A stretch of 6,692 bases of DNA, taken from an uncultured Lachnospiraceae bacterium (GTDB taxonomy: Bacteria; Bacillota; Clostridia; Lachnospirales; Lachnospiraceae). A program made the position numbers and the translations under genes. Below the pieces are notes generated by a model, which saw only the letters and a program-made list of their open reading frames with translations, was not told the origin of the DNA and ran no database searches. Of the stretch, positions 1 through 5,614 are shown in pieces. Position 1 is the stretch's first letter, and each line of letters begins with the position of its first letter. The stretch is taken from NCBI GenBank assembly GCA_910588405.1, contig CAJUPT010000109.1, forward strand, positions 1-6,692. Direction: 5' to 3'.

Positions 1-59
1 CAGCGGGTGTCTTTATTTTGTGCAATATTTGGTATTTACTCATTTATAGTAATAAAAAT

Positions 60-88
60 AGTATATTTGATTGCGAAAATACTGTCAA
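60..88 (-). promoter_or_regulatory. Strong sigma-A type promoter reading leftward out of the window
   Basis: On the minus strand a perfect -35 box TTGACA (88-83) is followed by exactly 17 bases and a -10 box TATACT (65-60), five of six matches to consensus. Transcription would start near 52-53 and run off the left edge. A minus-strand ATG at 43-41 is open to the edge, but no Shine-Dalgarno sequence precedes it, so the served gene probably starts further left. The box match is seen directly; activity is inferred. Confidence 0.6.
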
Positions 89-192
89 TACCAGTTAATT
101 ATTTACAGGGCGATTTAAGCGTAATGTACAGATGAGTATACGCATCCCCCCTCGTTTCTCCATTCCATTTTTCATTTCCTTTTTTGTAGCTC

Positions 193-201
193 TGTTATAA
201 T
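193..201 (+). promoter_or_regulatory. Possible extended -10 promoter element
   Basis: The sequence TGTTATAAT is a perfect extended -10 element (TGN plus TATAAT). No recognisable -35 lies at the proper distance; the hexamer 17 bases upstream is CATTTC. It sits directly before the permease remnant, which has lost its start, so it may be a leftover or chance. Apart from this element, the leftward promoter at 60-88 and AT-rich sequence, I see nothing in bases 1-200. Confidence 0.25.
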
Positions 202-368
202 GTGAAAATCCAGCCCCGATTTTGATGTTTGATAATATCTACGGTAACCGGGAGCATCTGGGCGGCGACGGGGAACTGGCAGGGGAACTGGTGGCAGTCA
301 GCACGGCGGTGTCCGGATTTACAATTTTTGGGTGGGTATTTTTGCTGAAGATGATGGGGTTGATCTGA
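201..368 (+). pseudogene. C-terminal remnant of an AEC-family (auxin efflux carrier-like) permease
   Basis: The frame is open from 201 to a TGA at 366-368, about 55 codons, with a stop (198-200) immediately upstream. The translation resembles the last part of AEC transporters: a Pro-Ala-Pro turn, MFDNIYGN, a GGDGELAGELVAVST-like stretch, then the final hydrophobic helix ending FTIFGWVFLLKMMGLI and the stop. This family makes inner-membrane carriers of roughly 300-400 residues with about ten membrane helices, exporting or importing organic anions such as malate. Only the last helix and its preceding loop remain, and no ribosome binding site fits the internal ATG at 225. I read it as a dead fragment left by a deletion. 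A 47-residue peptide starting at 225 is possible but unsupported. The family call rests on recognition of a short segment. Confidence 0.6.
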
Positions 369-397
369 TAAGAAACGATAAAAAGCTGGAATTTTTT

Positions 398-432
398 TTG
401 CTATTGGTCACGAAGTGAGCAGCAATTTTTTT
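398..432 (+). terminator. Interrupted hairpin with T tract between two gene remnants
   Basis: TTGCT (398-402) pairs with AGCAA (421-425), and inside it TCAC (408-411) pairs with GTGA (415-418) around a GAA triloop, with an asymmetric internal loop between the two stems. Seven T residues follow (426-432), the layout of a rho-independent terminator on the plus strand. It lies about 30 bases after the permease stop, the expected place for that gene's terminator. The stem is weaker than the one after hemW. Confidence 0.4.
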
Positions 433-436
433 CCTT

Positions 437-733
437 TATATTGATATCGGCGTTGTTTATGCAAGGACTGTTAATGATAACGGAAATTCAGTCCGTACCC
501 CAAGAGAAATTGATTTTGTAGTAAATTCCGGTGAAAAAAGAACTTATATACAGTCGGCCTATGCGATGCATGCAGAAGAAAAGGTGGAGGCAGAGCTTAA
601 GCCTTTTGCGCTTACAGGCGATTTCTTCCCTAAAATCGCAGTGAGAAAGAACACAGGAAAGCGATGGTATGACGATCATGGTATTTTGAATATCAATTTG
701 ATTGATTTTCTTCTGGACAAAGAGCTTATTTAG
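437..733 (+). pseudogene. C-terminal remnant of a DUF4143-type AAA ATPase
   Basis: The frame is open from 419, and recognisable homology starts near 437 and runs to a TAG at 731-733, leaving about 98 codons. The translation carries the C-terminal signature of the large ATP-binding family with an AAA_14 N-terminus and a DUF4143 C-terminus: IDIGVVYAR, then REIDFVVNSGEKRTYIQSAYA, a Glu-Lys-rich linker, FPKIAVRKN, a Trp-Tyr-Asp-Asp turn, and a final GILNINLIDFLLD. The DxDFV and YIQSA segments belong to the nuclease-like fold at the end of these proteins. Full-length members are about 400-450 residues; the Walker A and B half is entirely missing. No start codon and ribosome binding site pair exists near the left end. 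The family is frequent and mobile in gut Firmicutes, its function mostly unknown. I infer a 5' deletion, with the break falling next to the hairpin at 398-432. Confidence 0.72.
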
Positions 734-768
734 CGAGTGTCGTTTAATCTGTTTTAATTTTATATAAT

Positions 769-809
769 GAAATGCCGCAGGCATTTCGTCTGTCCTACAA
801 CAGACGAAA
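769..809 (-). terminator. Two overlapping hairpins at the glycerate kinase 3' end
   Basis: Stem A pairs TTTCGTCTGT (784-793) with ACAGACGAAA (800-809), ten perfect pairs and a six-base loop, and covers the kinase stop codon. Stem B pairs GAAATGCC (769-776) with GGCATTTC (780-787), eight perfect pairs and a three-base loop. They share 784-787, so both cannot form at full length. On the minus strand stem B is followed by ATTATATAAAATT, AT-rich but without a clean U tract. A terminator for the kinase transcript is plausible, not proven. Confidence 0.4.
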
Positions 810-1971
810 CACCTGCTCCGCCGTGTCCGCCAGATTCCGGCGGGCCTGTTCCGGGTTCATGGCGTCTTCCAGCGTGCAGATATTTCTCAGGATCGGAAAA
901 TAGGCGTCGATTCCGGCCTTGTTGCAGGCTCTGGCGTCAGGGGTGACGCTGCCGGCGAAGGCGATGACTTTCACGCCGTATCGTTTGGCCAGCCGGGCTA
1001 TGCCCACAGGCGCTTTTCCCATGGCGGTCTGGGCATCCAGGCGGCCTTCTCCCGTGACCACGATATCGGCATCGGCCAATGTTTCCTCCAGTCCGACGGC
1101 ATCCAGCACCAGATCGATTCCGGGGGTCAGTTCTCCGTTCAGGTAACTTAAAAAGGCGAAGCCAAGCCCTCCCGCGGCGCCTGCGCCTGCGGCATCGCGG
1201 CAGTCTTTCTTAAGCGTCATGGCGGTCACGTCTGCGAAATGGGACATGTCCCGGTCGATGGGTTCTTTCAGTTCTTCCGTTACGCCTTTTTGCGGGCCGA
1301 AAATATAAGTGGCTCCTCTTGAACCGCACAGTGGATTTGTTACGTCGCAGGCGATGCGGAACCGCCAGCCGGGGATCCGCGTTGCCGCATTCGATCCGGC
1401 AGATCTTTCCCAGTGCCTGTGCGCCTTCCCCCGCATCCTGTCCCTGGTTGTCTGTAAACCGGAATCCCAGCGCTTTCAGCATCCCGATTCCGCCGTCATT
1501 GGTGGCGCTGCCGCCGATGCCGATCAGGAAGGTTTTGCAGCCTCGGTTCAATGCGTCCAGAATCATTTCCCCGACGCCCCGGGTGGTGGCCTGCATGACG
1601 GAATATCCGGCAGGATGCGCAGGCGGCTCATGATTTTGACGGATTTGGCCAGGCTGTGCTGCCGGATACTTCGTAACCAGGGTGATGCCGGCCGCCGCAG
1701 CCATTTCCATTACGGCGGTACGGCTTTCTTCCAGATAACCATAGGAGGCCGTTACCGGCATCCCCGCCGGGTCGGTTACCGCAACGGAAATCTGTCTGCC
1801 GCCCAGCCCCCGGGTCAGCGCCTCGGTGGTTCCTTCTCCGCCGTCGGCCAGAGGCATCACCGTTACCTGCGCGTCAGGCATTGCCCGCAGAATTCCTTCT
1901 TTTATCGCCATTCCTCCGTCCATGGAGGAAAGACTTCCTTTCATCGAGTCTATCGCAACGACAATCTTCAT
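795..1971 (-). pseudogene. glxK: Glycerate kinase (GlxK/GarK family), frameshifted
   Basis: The family phosphorylates glycerate with ATP to phosphoglycerate in the cytoplasm, feeding glyoxylate or sugar-acid breakdown into glycolysis. The N-terminal frame starts at 1971 with MKIVVAIDSMKGSLSS and shows PLADGGEGT (residues 40-48) and GIGGSATNDGG (151-161). It matches up to DPRLA, codon 203 at 1365-1363. The homology then continues in another frame from Phe at 1361-1359 (FRIACDVTNPLCG, FGPQKGVT, AGAAGGLGF, VVTGEGRLDAQT) to the TAG at 797-795. The break is one extra base, or two missing bases, near 1362. Joined, the product would be about 391 residues, slightly long for the family. The excess is a 22-residue insert (102-123) described separately. 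The start is supported by AGGAGG at 1988-1983, and a promoter lies upstream. Family assignment is firm. Whether the break is real or a sequencing error cannot be told here; it is not in a homopolymer. Confidence 0.85.
1604..1668. repeat. Short inverted-repeat insert within glxK
   Basis: TATCCGGCAG (1604-1613) and its exact complement CTGCCGGATA (1659-1668) bound 45 bases. Allowing one bulged base at 1669, the stem extends by three pairs (1601-1603 with 1670-1672). The block coincides with codons 102-123 of glxK, 22 residues not expected by the family: normally about ten residues separate GITLV from the TTxGVGEMI segment, whereas 29 do here. I infer insertion of a 65-66 bp palindromic element that kept the reading frame. 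The inverted repeat is seen directly; the insertion rests on recalled family spacing. Confidence 0.55.
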
Positions 1972-1982
1972 AGAACTTTATG

Positions 1983-1988
1983 CCTCCT
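1983..1988 (-). promoter_or_regulatory. Ribosome binding site of glxK
   Basis: AGGAGG on the minus strand, 11 bases before the ATG at 1971-1969. The spacing is a little long, but no closer in-frame start exists, and MKIVVAIDS is the usual N-terminus of the family. Confidence 0.7.
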
Positions 1989-2009
1989 GATTGGAATATG
2001 TGTACTTCT

Positions 2010-2018
2010 ATTATAGCA
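2010..2018 (-). promoter_or_regulatory. Extended -10 promoter of glxK
   Basis: The minus strand reads TGCTATAAT, a perfect extended -10 element. The hexamer 17 bases further upstream, TACCTC, is a poor -35, as is common for extended -10 promoters. Transcription would start near 2003, giving a leader of about 30 bases with the AGGAGG site inside it. Confidence 0.55.
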
Positions 2019-2112
2019 CGCTTTTCCTGACGGAGGTATGTATCGCTGAGACGAAAGCTGCCGGGAAAAATTCGGCCGGAATACAATCATACGGTATACG
2101 AACAGATCGTGG

Positions 2113-2141
2113 ATGACTTTTAAAGCGGCATCCTGTATAAT
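2113..2141 (+). promoter_or_regulatory. Promoter of hemW
   Basis: ATGACT (2113-2118), matching TTGACA at the central TGAC, is separated by 17 bases from a perfect TATAAT (2136-2141). The predicted start near 2148 leaves a leader of about 25 bases before the hemW ATG at 2173. This rules out starting the protein at the ATG at 2113, which lies inside the -35 box. Confidence 0.6.
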
Positions 2142-2158
2142 GGGAGAAAAATTGATAT

Positions 2159-2164
2159 GGGGGA
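2159..2164 (+). promoter_or_regulatory. Ribosome binding site of hemW, decides the start
   Basis: GGGGGA lies eight bases before the ATG at 2173. The next in-frame ATG, at 2197, has a purine run only two bases upstream, which is too close to work, so 2173 is preferred. Confidence 0.55.
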
Positions 2165-2172
2165 TTGACATT

Positions 2173-3414
2173 ATGGAACACAACAATCCGGGGAGAATGC
2201 CGCTTGGCATTTATATCCATATTCCGTTTTGCATAAAAAAATGTGATTATTGTGATTTCCTTTCCGGTCCGGCGGGGGCAAAGGTGCGGCAGGAATATGT
2301 GGAAGCGTTACTCAATGAAATCCGTATGGCTCGGATGAATTATCTGGTAAAAACCGTATTTTTCGGCGGAGGAACGCCTTCCATCCTGCCGGGACAGGCG
2401 GTCGGGGAGATTCTGGCTGCCCTTCGGGAGCGTTTTTCCTTTGACAGTAATGTTGAAATTTCCCTGGAGGCCAATCCGGGAACGGTGACGGAGGAAAAGC
2501 TGGCGCTCTGGAAGGAGGCCGGCGTAAACCGTTTAAGCTTTGGTCTGCAGTCGGCGGATAATCGGGAATTGAAATTGCTGGGAAGGATACACACTTACGA
2601 GCAGTTCCTGGAAAGCTGGGAGCTGGCGGCAGAAGCCGGATATAAGAACCGGAATATCGACCTGATGTCGGCGCTGCCCGGGCAGACAGTGGAAAGCTGG
2701 GAGCGGACGCTGAAAACCGTGGCGGCGCTGAAGCCGGAGCATCTGTCGGCTTACAGCCTGATCATCGAGGAAGGAACCCCCTTTTACCAGCGGTTTGCAG
2801 ACCCTGAATGCCCGGATTTTGCCCTGCTGCCGGATGAGGAGGCAGAGCGGGAAATGTACCGGCTGACCTGCCGGGAACTGAAAGAGTATGGGTATCAGCG
2901 CTATGAGATTTCTAATTATGCCCGCCCCGGCTTTGCCTGCCGCCATAACTGCGGTTACTGGGAGGGCGTGCGGTATCTGGGCTTTGGAGCGGGTGCGGCT
3001 TCCTATATAATGGAGGAAACCGGACAAACGACAGAAATATGTGAAATAGAAGCCATGGGAAATCCGGAATTGAAAACGGCAGCGGAAACCTATATCCGGC
3101 TGCGGAATATGGCCGATACGGCGGAATATATCCGGCAGATGCAGCTTGGCCTTTCCCCTGTGGAGGAACGGCTGGAACTGACTGCAAAAGACCGGATGGA
3201 GGAATTTATGTTTCTGGGGCTCAGGATGGAGAAGGGGATTTCTTTTCAGGATTTCCGGCGTCGGTTCGGCTGTCCTTTTGACCGGATTTACGGGGAGGTT
3301 ACGGAAAAGCTGAAAGGGCAGGGACTGGTAGCGGAAACGGAACAAGGTATCCGTCTCACGGATTATGGAATTGACGTGAGTAATTATGTGTTTGAGGCGT
3401 ATCTGTTTTCCTGA
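2173..3414 (+). CDS. hemW: Radical SAM heme chaperone HemW
   Basis: The product is 413 residues, in the usual range for HemW (about 380-410), a cytoplasmic radical-SAM protein that binds heme and is thought to deliver it to target proteins. It is often misannotated as oxygen-independent coproporphyrinogen oxidase. The iron-sulfur motif is C20-x3-C24-x2-C27 followed by D28-F29; Phe at the position of the fourth Cys of true HemN is a HemW hallmark. Further motifs: IYIHIPFC (13-20), FFGGGTPS (63-70, SAM-binding GGxTP type), RLSFGLQS (120-127), IDLMSALPGQT, and YEISNYARPG followed by HNCGYW (258-263), then LGFGAGAASY. The C-terminal part (DRMEEFMFLGLRM) matches the HemW C-terminal domain. It reads away from glxK and sits just upstream of the hrcA operon, a common Clostridia arrangement, but with its own promoter and terminator. 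Function in heme handling is from family knowledge. Confidence 0.93.
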   Translation: MEHNNPGRMPLGIYIHIPFCIKKCDYCDFLSGPAGAKVRQEYVEALLNEIRMARMNYLVKTVFFGGGTPSILPGQAVGEILAALRERFSFDSNVEISLEANPGTVTEEKLALWKEAGVNRLSFGLQSADNRELKLLGRIHTYEQFLESWELAAEAGYKNRNIDLMSALPGQTVESWERTLKTVAALKPEHLSAYSLIIEEGTPFYQRFADPECPDFALLPDEEAEREMYRLTCRELKEYGYQRYEISNYARPGFACRHNCGYWEGVRYLGFGAGAASYIMEETGQTTEICEIEAMGNPELKTAAETYIRLRNMADTAEYIRQMQLGLSPVEERLELTAKDRMEEFMFLGLRMEKGISFQDFRRRFGCPFDRIYGEVTEKLKGQGLVAETEQGIRLTDYGIDVSNYVFEAYLFS

Positions 3415-3538
3415 TATCTATCACTTTTTAATTTGTCGGAAAATGCTCGATTCTGTCGGGAGATTTGATTTTAAAGGCTGTGGTGGAAAGAAATCTTCTT
3501 TTGATTTCGCCGGAAGATGCCGCAGGTATGAAATAATT

Positions 3539-3600
3539 GGAACAGGGGATGATAAAGTAAAATGCTTTGATCGCCCCTGTTCCTATTTTATATTTTTTTC
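3539..3600 (+). terminator. Strong rho-independent terminator of hemW
   Basis: GGAACAGGGG (3539-3548) pairs perfectly with CCCCTGTTCC (3574-3583), ten pairs. An inner AAAG/CTTT stem and a GAT/ATC segment can extend the hairpin. The T-rich run TATTTTATATTTTTTT follows directly. It ends hemW transcription about 125 bases after the stop and just before the heat-shock promoter. In the stretch between hemW and this hairpin (3415-3538) I recognise no gene. Confidence 0.9.
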
Positions 3601-3609
3601 CCAAAACTA

Positions 3610-3638
3610 TTGACAAAGACAGGTGCAAGTGGTATTTT
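3610..3638 (+). promoter_or_regulatory. Sigma-A promoter of the hrcA-grpE-dnaK operon
   Basis: A perfect -35 box TTGACA (3610-3615), 17 bases, then TATTTT (3633-3638), four of six matches to the -10 consensus. The predicted start near 3645 lies a few bases before the CIRCE operator, the expected layout for an HrcA-controlled promoter read by the housekeeping sigma factor. Confidence 0.75.
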
Positions 3639-3652
3639 ATGTTATGAAAGTA

Positions 3653-3679
3653 TTAGCACTCTAAAAAGATGAGTGCTAA
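3653..3679 (+). promoter_or_regulatory. CIRCE operator (HrcA binding site)
   Basis: TTAGCACTC (3653-3661), nine bases, then GAGTGCTAA (3671-3679): an exact match in both arms and spacing to the CIRCE consensus. HrcA dimers bind it to repress class I heat-shock genes. It lies just downstream of the predicted start, so it also forms a hairpin at the 5' end of the mRNA. Confidence 0.97.
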
Positions 3680-3768
3680 CAATATGGGAACAGAGTAAAA
3701 TCTGTGAGCTGAAAGGACCGGAGAAGCCGGGCAGGCTGCGGCTAAAATTGCTGACAGGAATGAAATTC

Positions 3769-3774
3769 AGGAGG
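3769..3774 (+). promoter_or_regulatory. Ribosome binding site of hrcA, decides the start
   Basis: AGGAGG, six bases before the ATG at 3781. The frame is open upstream to an ATG at 3673, but that codon sits inside CIRCE and has no ribosome binding site, so 3781 is the start. Confidence 0.8.
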
Positions 3775-3780
3775 AAGGCC

Positions 3781-4824
3781 ATGGATCTGGATGACAGAAA
3801 AGCCAAGATATTGCGGGCGATCATACGGAATTATCAGGAAACCGGCGAGCCGGTGGGTTCCAGAACCATTTCCAAGTATTCCGACCTGAGTTTAAGCTCG
3901 GCTACTATCCGGAACGAGATGGCAGACTTAGAGGAGATGGGACTGATCGTACAGCCCCACACGTCGGCGGGCAGGATTCCCACGGATAAGGGCTACCGGC
4001 TGTATGTGGATGAGCTGATGGAGGCCCAGAACCGGGAAGTCACGCAGATGAAGGATTTTCTGATTCAGCGGGTGGATCGGGTAGAGCTTCTGTTAAAGCA
4101 GATGGCCAAACTGCTGGCGGTGAACACAAACTACGCCACGATGATTACAGGCCCTGTCTACAGCAGCACAAAGCTGAAATTTATCCAGCTGTCCAAGATG
4201 GATAACCAGAAGCTTCTGGCAGTGATCGTGGTGGAGGGGAATATCGTGAAAAACACCATCCTGGATTTGGATCGTACGCTGGACGACCAGGATATCCTTT
4301 CCCTGAACCTTTTGCTGAACAGCAGCCTGAACGGGCTGACGATCAATGATATCAATCTGGGGATCGTGAAGGAGCTGGAGGAACAGGCGGGTCCCCACGG
4401 CATGCTGATGCGGGAGATTCTGAACGCGGTGGCCGAGGCGGTGCGGACCGAGGAAGGCGGCATGCAGATTTACACCAGCGGTGCGACGAATATTTTCAAG
4501 TATCCGGAGCTGTCCGATGGCCAGACGGCCAGCGAATTGATTCATACCTTTGAGGAAAAGGATCAGCTTCGAAACCTGGTGAAGGAGAGCCTGGATTCCG
4601 ATGACAAAGAAGACCTGCAGGTGTTTATCGGCGATGAGATGCCGGTGCAGACCATGAAGGACTGCAGCGTGGTGACAGCGAATTATGAGCTGAGCGAGGG
4701 CGTACGGGGCACCATTGGGATCATTGGCCCCAAGCGTATGGATTATGTGAAGGTCATGGACACATTAAGAACCCTGATGGCTCAGCTTGATATATTATTC
4801 CGGCCAGGTGAACCGGATCGATAG
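3781..4824 (+). CDS. hrcA: Heat-inducible transcription repressor HrcA
   Basis: The product is 347 residues, the normal HrcA length. HrcA is the cytoplasmic repressor that binds CIRCE and is kept active by the GroE chaperonin, so unfolded protein relieves repression. The N-terminal winged helix is clear: DLDDRKAKILRAIIRNY (2-18), GEPVGSRTIS (22-31), SSATIRNEMADLEEMGLI (39-56), then the highly conserved PHTSAGRIPTDKGYRLYVD (59-77). The rest is the GAF-like dimerisation and ligand domain, ending with GPKRMDY (316-322) and a helix reaching LDILF. It is the first gene of the operon and controls itself through the CIRCE site about 100 bases upstream. grpE starts 15 bases after the stop, so the two are surely cotranscribed. 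No anomaly seen. Confidence 0.96.
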   Translation: MDLDDRKAKILRAIIRNYQETGEPVGSRTISKYSDLSLSSATIRNEMADLEEMGLIVQPHTSAGRIPTDKGYRLYVDELMEAQNREVTQMKDFLIQRVDRVELLLKQMAKLLAVNTNYATMITGPVYSSTKLKFIQLSKMDNQKLLAVIVVEGNIVKNTILDLDRTLDDQDILSLNLLLNSSLNGLTINDINLGIVKELEEQAGPHGMLMREILNAVAEAVRTEEGGMQIYTSGATNIFKYPELSDGQTASELIHTFEEKDQLRNLVKESLDSDDKEDLQVFIGDEMPVQTMKDCSVVTANYELSEGVRGTIGIIGPKRMDYVKVMDTLRTLMAQLDILFRPGEPDR

Positions 4825-4825
4825 A

Positions 4826-4833
4826 AAGGTGGA
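4826..4833 (+). promoter_or_regulatory. Ribosome binding site of grpE, supports a GTG start
   Basis: AAGGTGGA lies six bases before GTG at 4840, directly after the hrcA stop. The next in-frame ATG, at 4864, has GGAAGGA (4850-4856) seven bases upstream and is a real alternative. The GTG is favoured by position and by the tight operon spacing. Confidence 0.5.
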
Positions 4834-4839
4834 TGAACA

Positions 4840-5544
4840 GTGGAAGACCGGAAGGAAGAAGAAATGATGGATGAAAAAGAGCTTGCTCCGGAAGACGTGA
4901 TCCCGGAGGAAAGGGACGGGGCTCAGGCCGGGGAAGAAGGCTGTGAGGTTTCGGAAGCCGGGGGCGCAGAGGCAGCTGAGGAAGAAGAGCTGAATAAGGA
5001 AAGTGAAGAGCCGGGAGATGGCGAAGAGCCGGAGGACGGCGAAGCTGCTTCGGAAGCCGACGGTAAGGAACAGACGGCGAAGAAGTCTTTCTTCAAAAAG
5101 AAGAAAGATAAAAAGGATGAGCAGATCGAGGAGCTGACAGACCGGGTAAAGCGCACGATGGCGGAGTTTGACAATTACAGGAAGCGGACTGAGAAGGAAA
5201 AGGCCGCCATGTATGAGATCGGCGTAAAGAGCGTGTTTGAAAAGCTGCTTTCCGTTGTAGATAATTTCGAGAGAGGGCTTGCCACGCTGGAGGAAGAGCA
5301 AAAGCAGGAACCCTTTGCGGCAGGTATGGATAAAACCTATCAGCTTCTGTTAAAGCTGATGGAGGAAATGGAAGTAAAGCCCATCGAGGCGGTGGGCGCG
5401 GAATTTGACCCGAATCTCCATAATGCGGTGATGCATGTGGACGACGAGGAAGTCGGGGACAATGTGATAGTGGAAGAATTCCAGAAAGGCTACACCTACC
5501 GGGACAGCGTCATACGCCCCAGTATGGTGAAGGTGGCAAATTAG
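4840..5544 (+). CDS. grpE: Nucleotide exchange factor GrpE
   Basis: The product is 234 residues from a GTG start (226 if the ATG at 4864 is used). GrpE is a cytoplasmic homodimer that releases ADP from DnaK and acts as a thermosensor of the chaperone cycle. Residues 1-80 are low-complexity and strongly acidic, rich in Glu, Ala and Gly, and probably disordered. A Lys-rich patch follows (about 81-93, KKSFFKKKKDKK). Next comes the long coiled-coil helix with FDNYRKRTEKEK, then KLLSVVDNFERGL, and from about 184 the beta domain GAEFDPNLHNAVMHV, ending in GYTYRDSVIRPSMVKVAN, the GrpE signature. The acidic tail is longer than in E. coli GrpE (197 residues) but typical of Clostridia. It lies between hrcA and dnaK in the CIRCE operon. 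Start choice is the main uncertainty. Confidence 0.95.
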   Translation: MEDRKEEEMMDEKELAPEDVIPEERDGAQAGEEGCEVSEAGGAEAAEEEELNKESEEPGDGEEPEDGEAASEADGKEQTAKKSFFKKKKDKKDEQIEELTDRVKRTMAEFDNYRKRTEKEKAAMYEIGVKSVFEKLLSVVDNFERGLATLEEEQKQEPFAAGMDKTYQLLLKLMEEMEVKPIEAVGAEFDPNLHNAVMHVDDEEVGDNVIVEEFQKGYTYRDSVIRPSMVKVAN

Positions 5545-5554
5545 ACTGGCAGTA

Positions 5555-5571
5555 AACTGTATGGAACAGTT
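5555..5571 (+). other. Small hairpin between grpE and dnaK
   Basis: AACTGT (5555-5560) and ACAGTT (5566-5571) form a six-pair stem with a five-base loop in the 70-base gap before dnaK. No T tract follows, so it is not an intrinsic terminator. It could affect mRNA processing or stability; it could also be chance. Confidence 0.25.
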
Positions 5572-5600
5572 CAATGATAAAATCAAATTCACCAATATTC

Positions 5601-5606
5601 AGGAGG
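5601..5606 (+). promoter_or_regulatory. Ribosome binding site of dnaK
   Basis: Perfect AGGAGG, eight bases before the ATG at 5615. It is the strongest translation signal of the three operon genes, which fits DnaK being needed in excess over GrpE and HrcA. Confidence 0.85.
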
Positions 5607-5614
5607 AATGAATC

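Noticed and set aside
1..135. Plus-strand frame open from the left edge to a TGA at 133-135, hydrophobic, like a membrane protein end
   Set aside because: The segment is T-rich, so hydrophobic codons are expected in any frame, and a neighbouring frame looks similar. It also overlaps a strong promoter on the other strand.
763..768. TATAAT on the plus strand before the kinase 3' end
   Set aside because: No -35 at the right distance (TCGTTT) and no plus-strand gene follows.
2113..2172. Upstream ATG start for hemW at 2113
   Set aside because: It lies inside the predicted -35 box, has no ribosome binding site, and would add 20 residues without family similarity.
3129..3138. Second copy of TATCCGGCAG, inside hemW
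   Set aside because: There is no complementary arm nearby and the encoded residues fit HemW, so it is a chance match to the glxK repeat end.
2533..3345. Long antisense frame opposite hemW
   Set aside because: It is a shadow of the strongly biased hemW codons, with a Pro, Arg and Phe-rich composition and no known domain.
3386..3613. Plus-strand open frame of 75 codons between hemW and hrcA
   Set aside because: It overlaps the hemW end and runs through the terminator hairpin; no ribosome binding site and no recognisable family.
3673..3780. Upstream ATG start for hrcA at 3673
   Set aside because: The ATG is inside the CIRCE operator and lacks a ribosome binding site. The family N-terminus begins at 3781.
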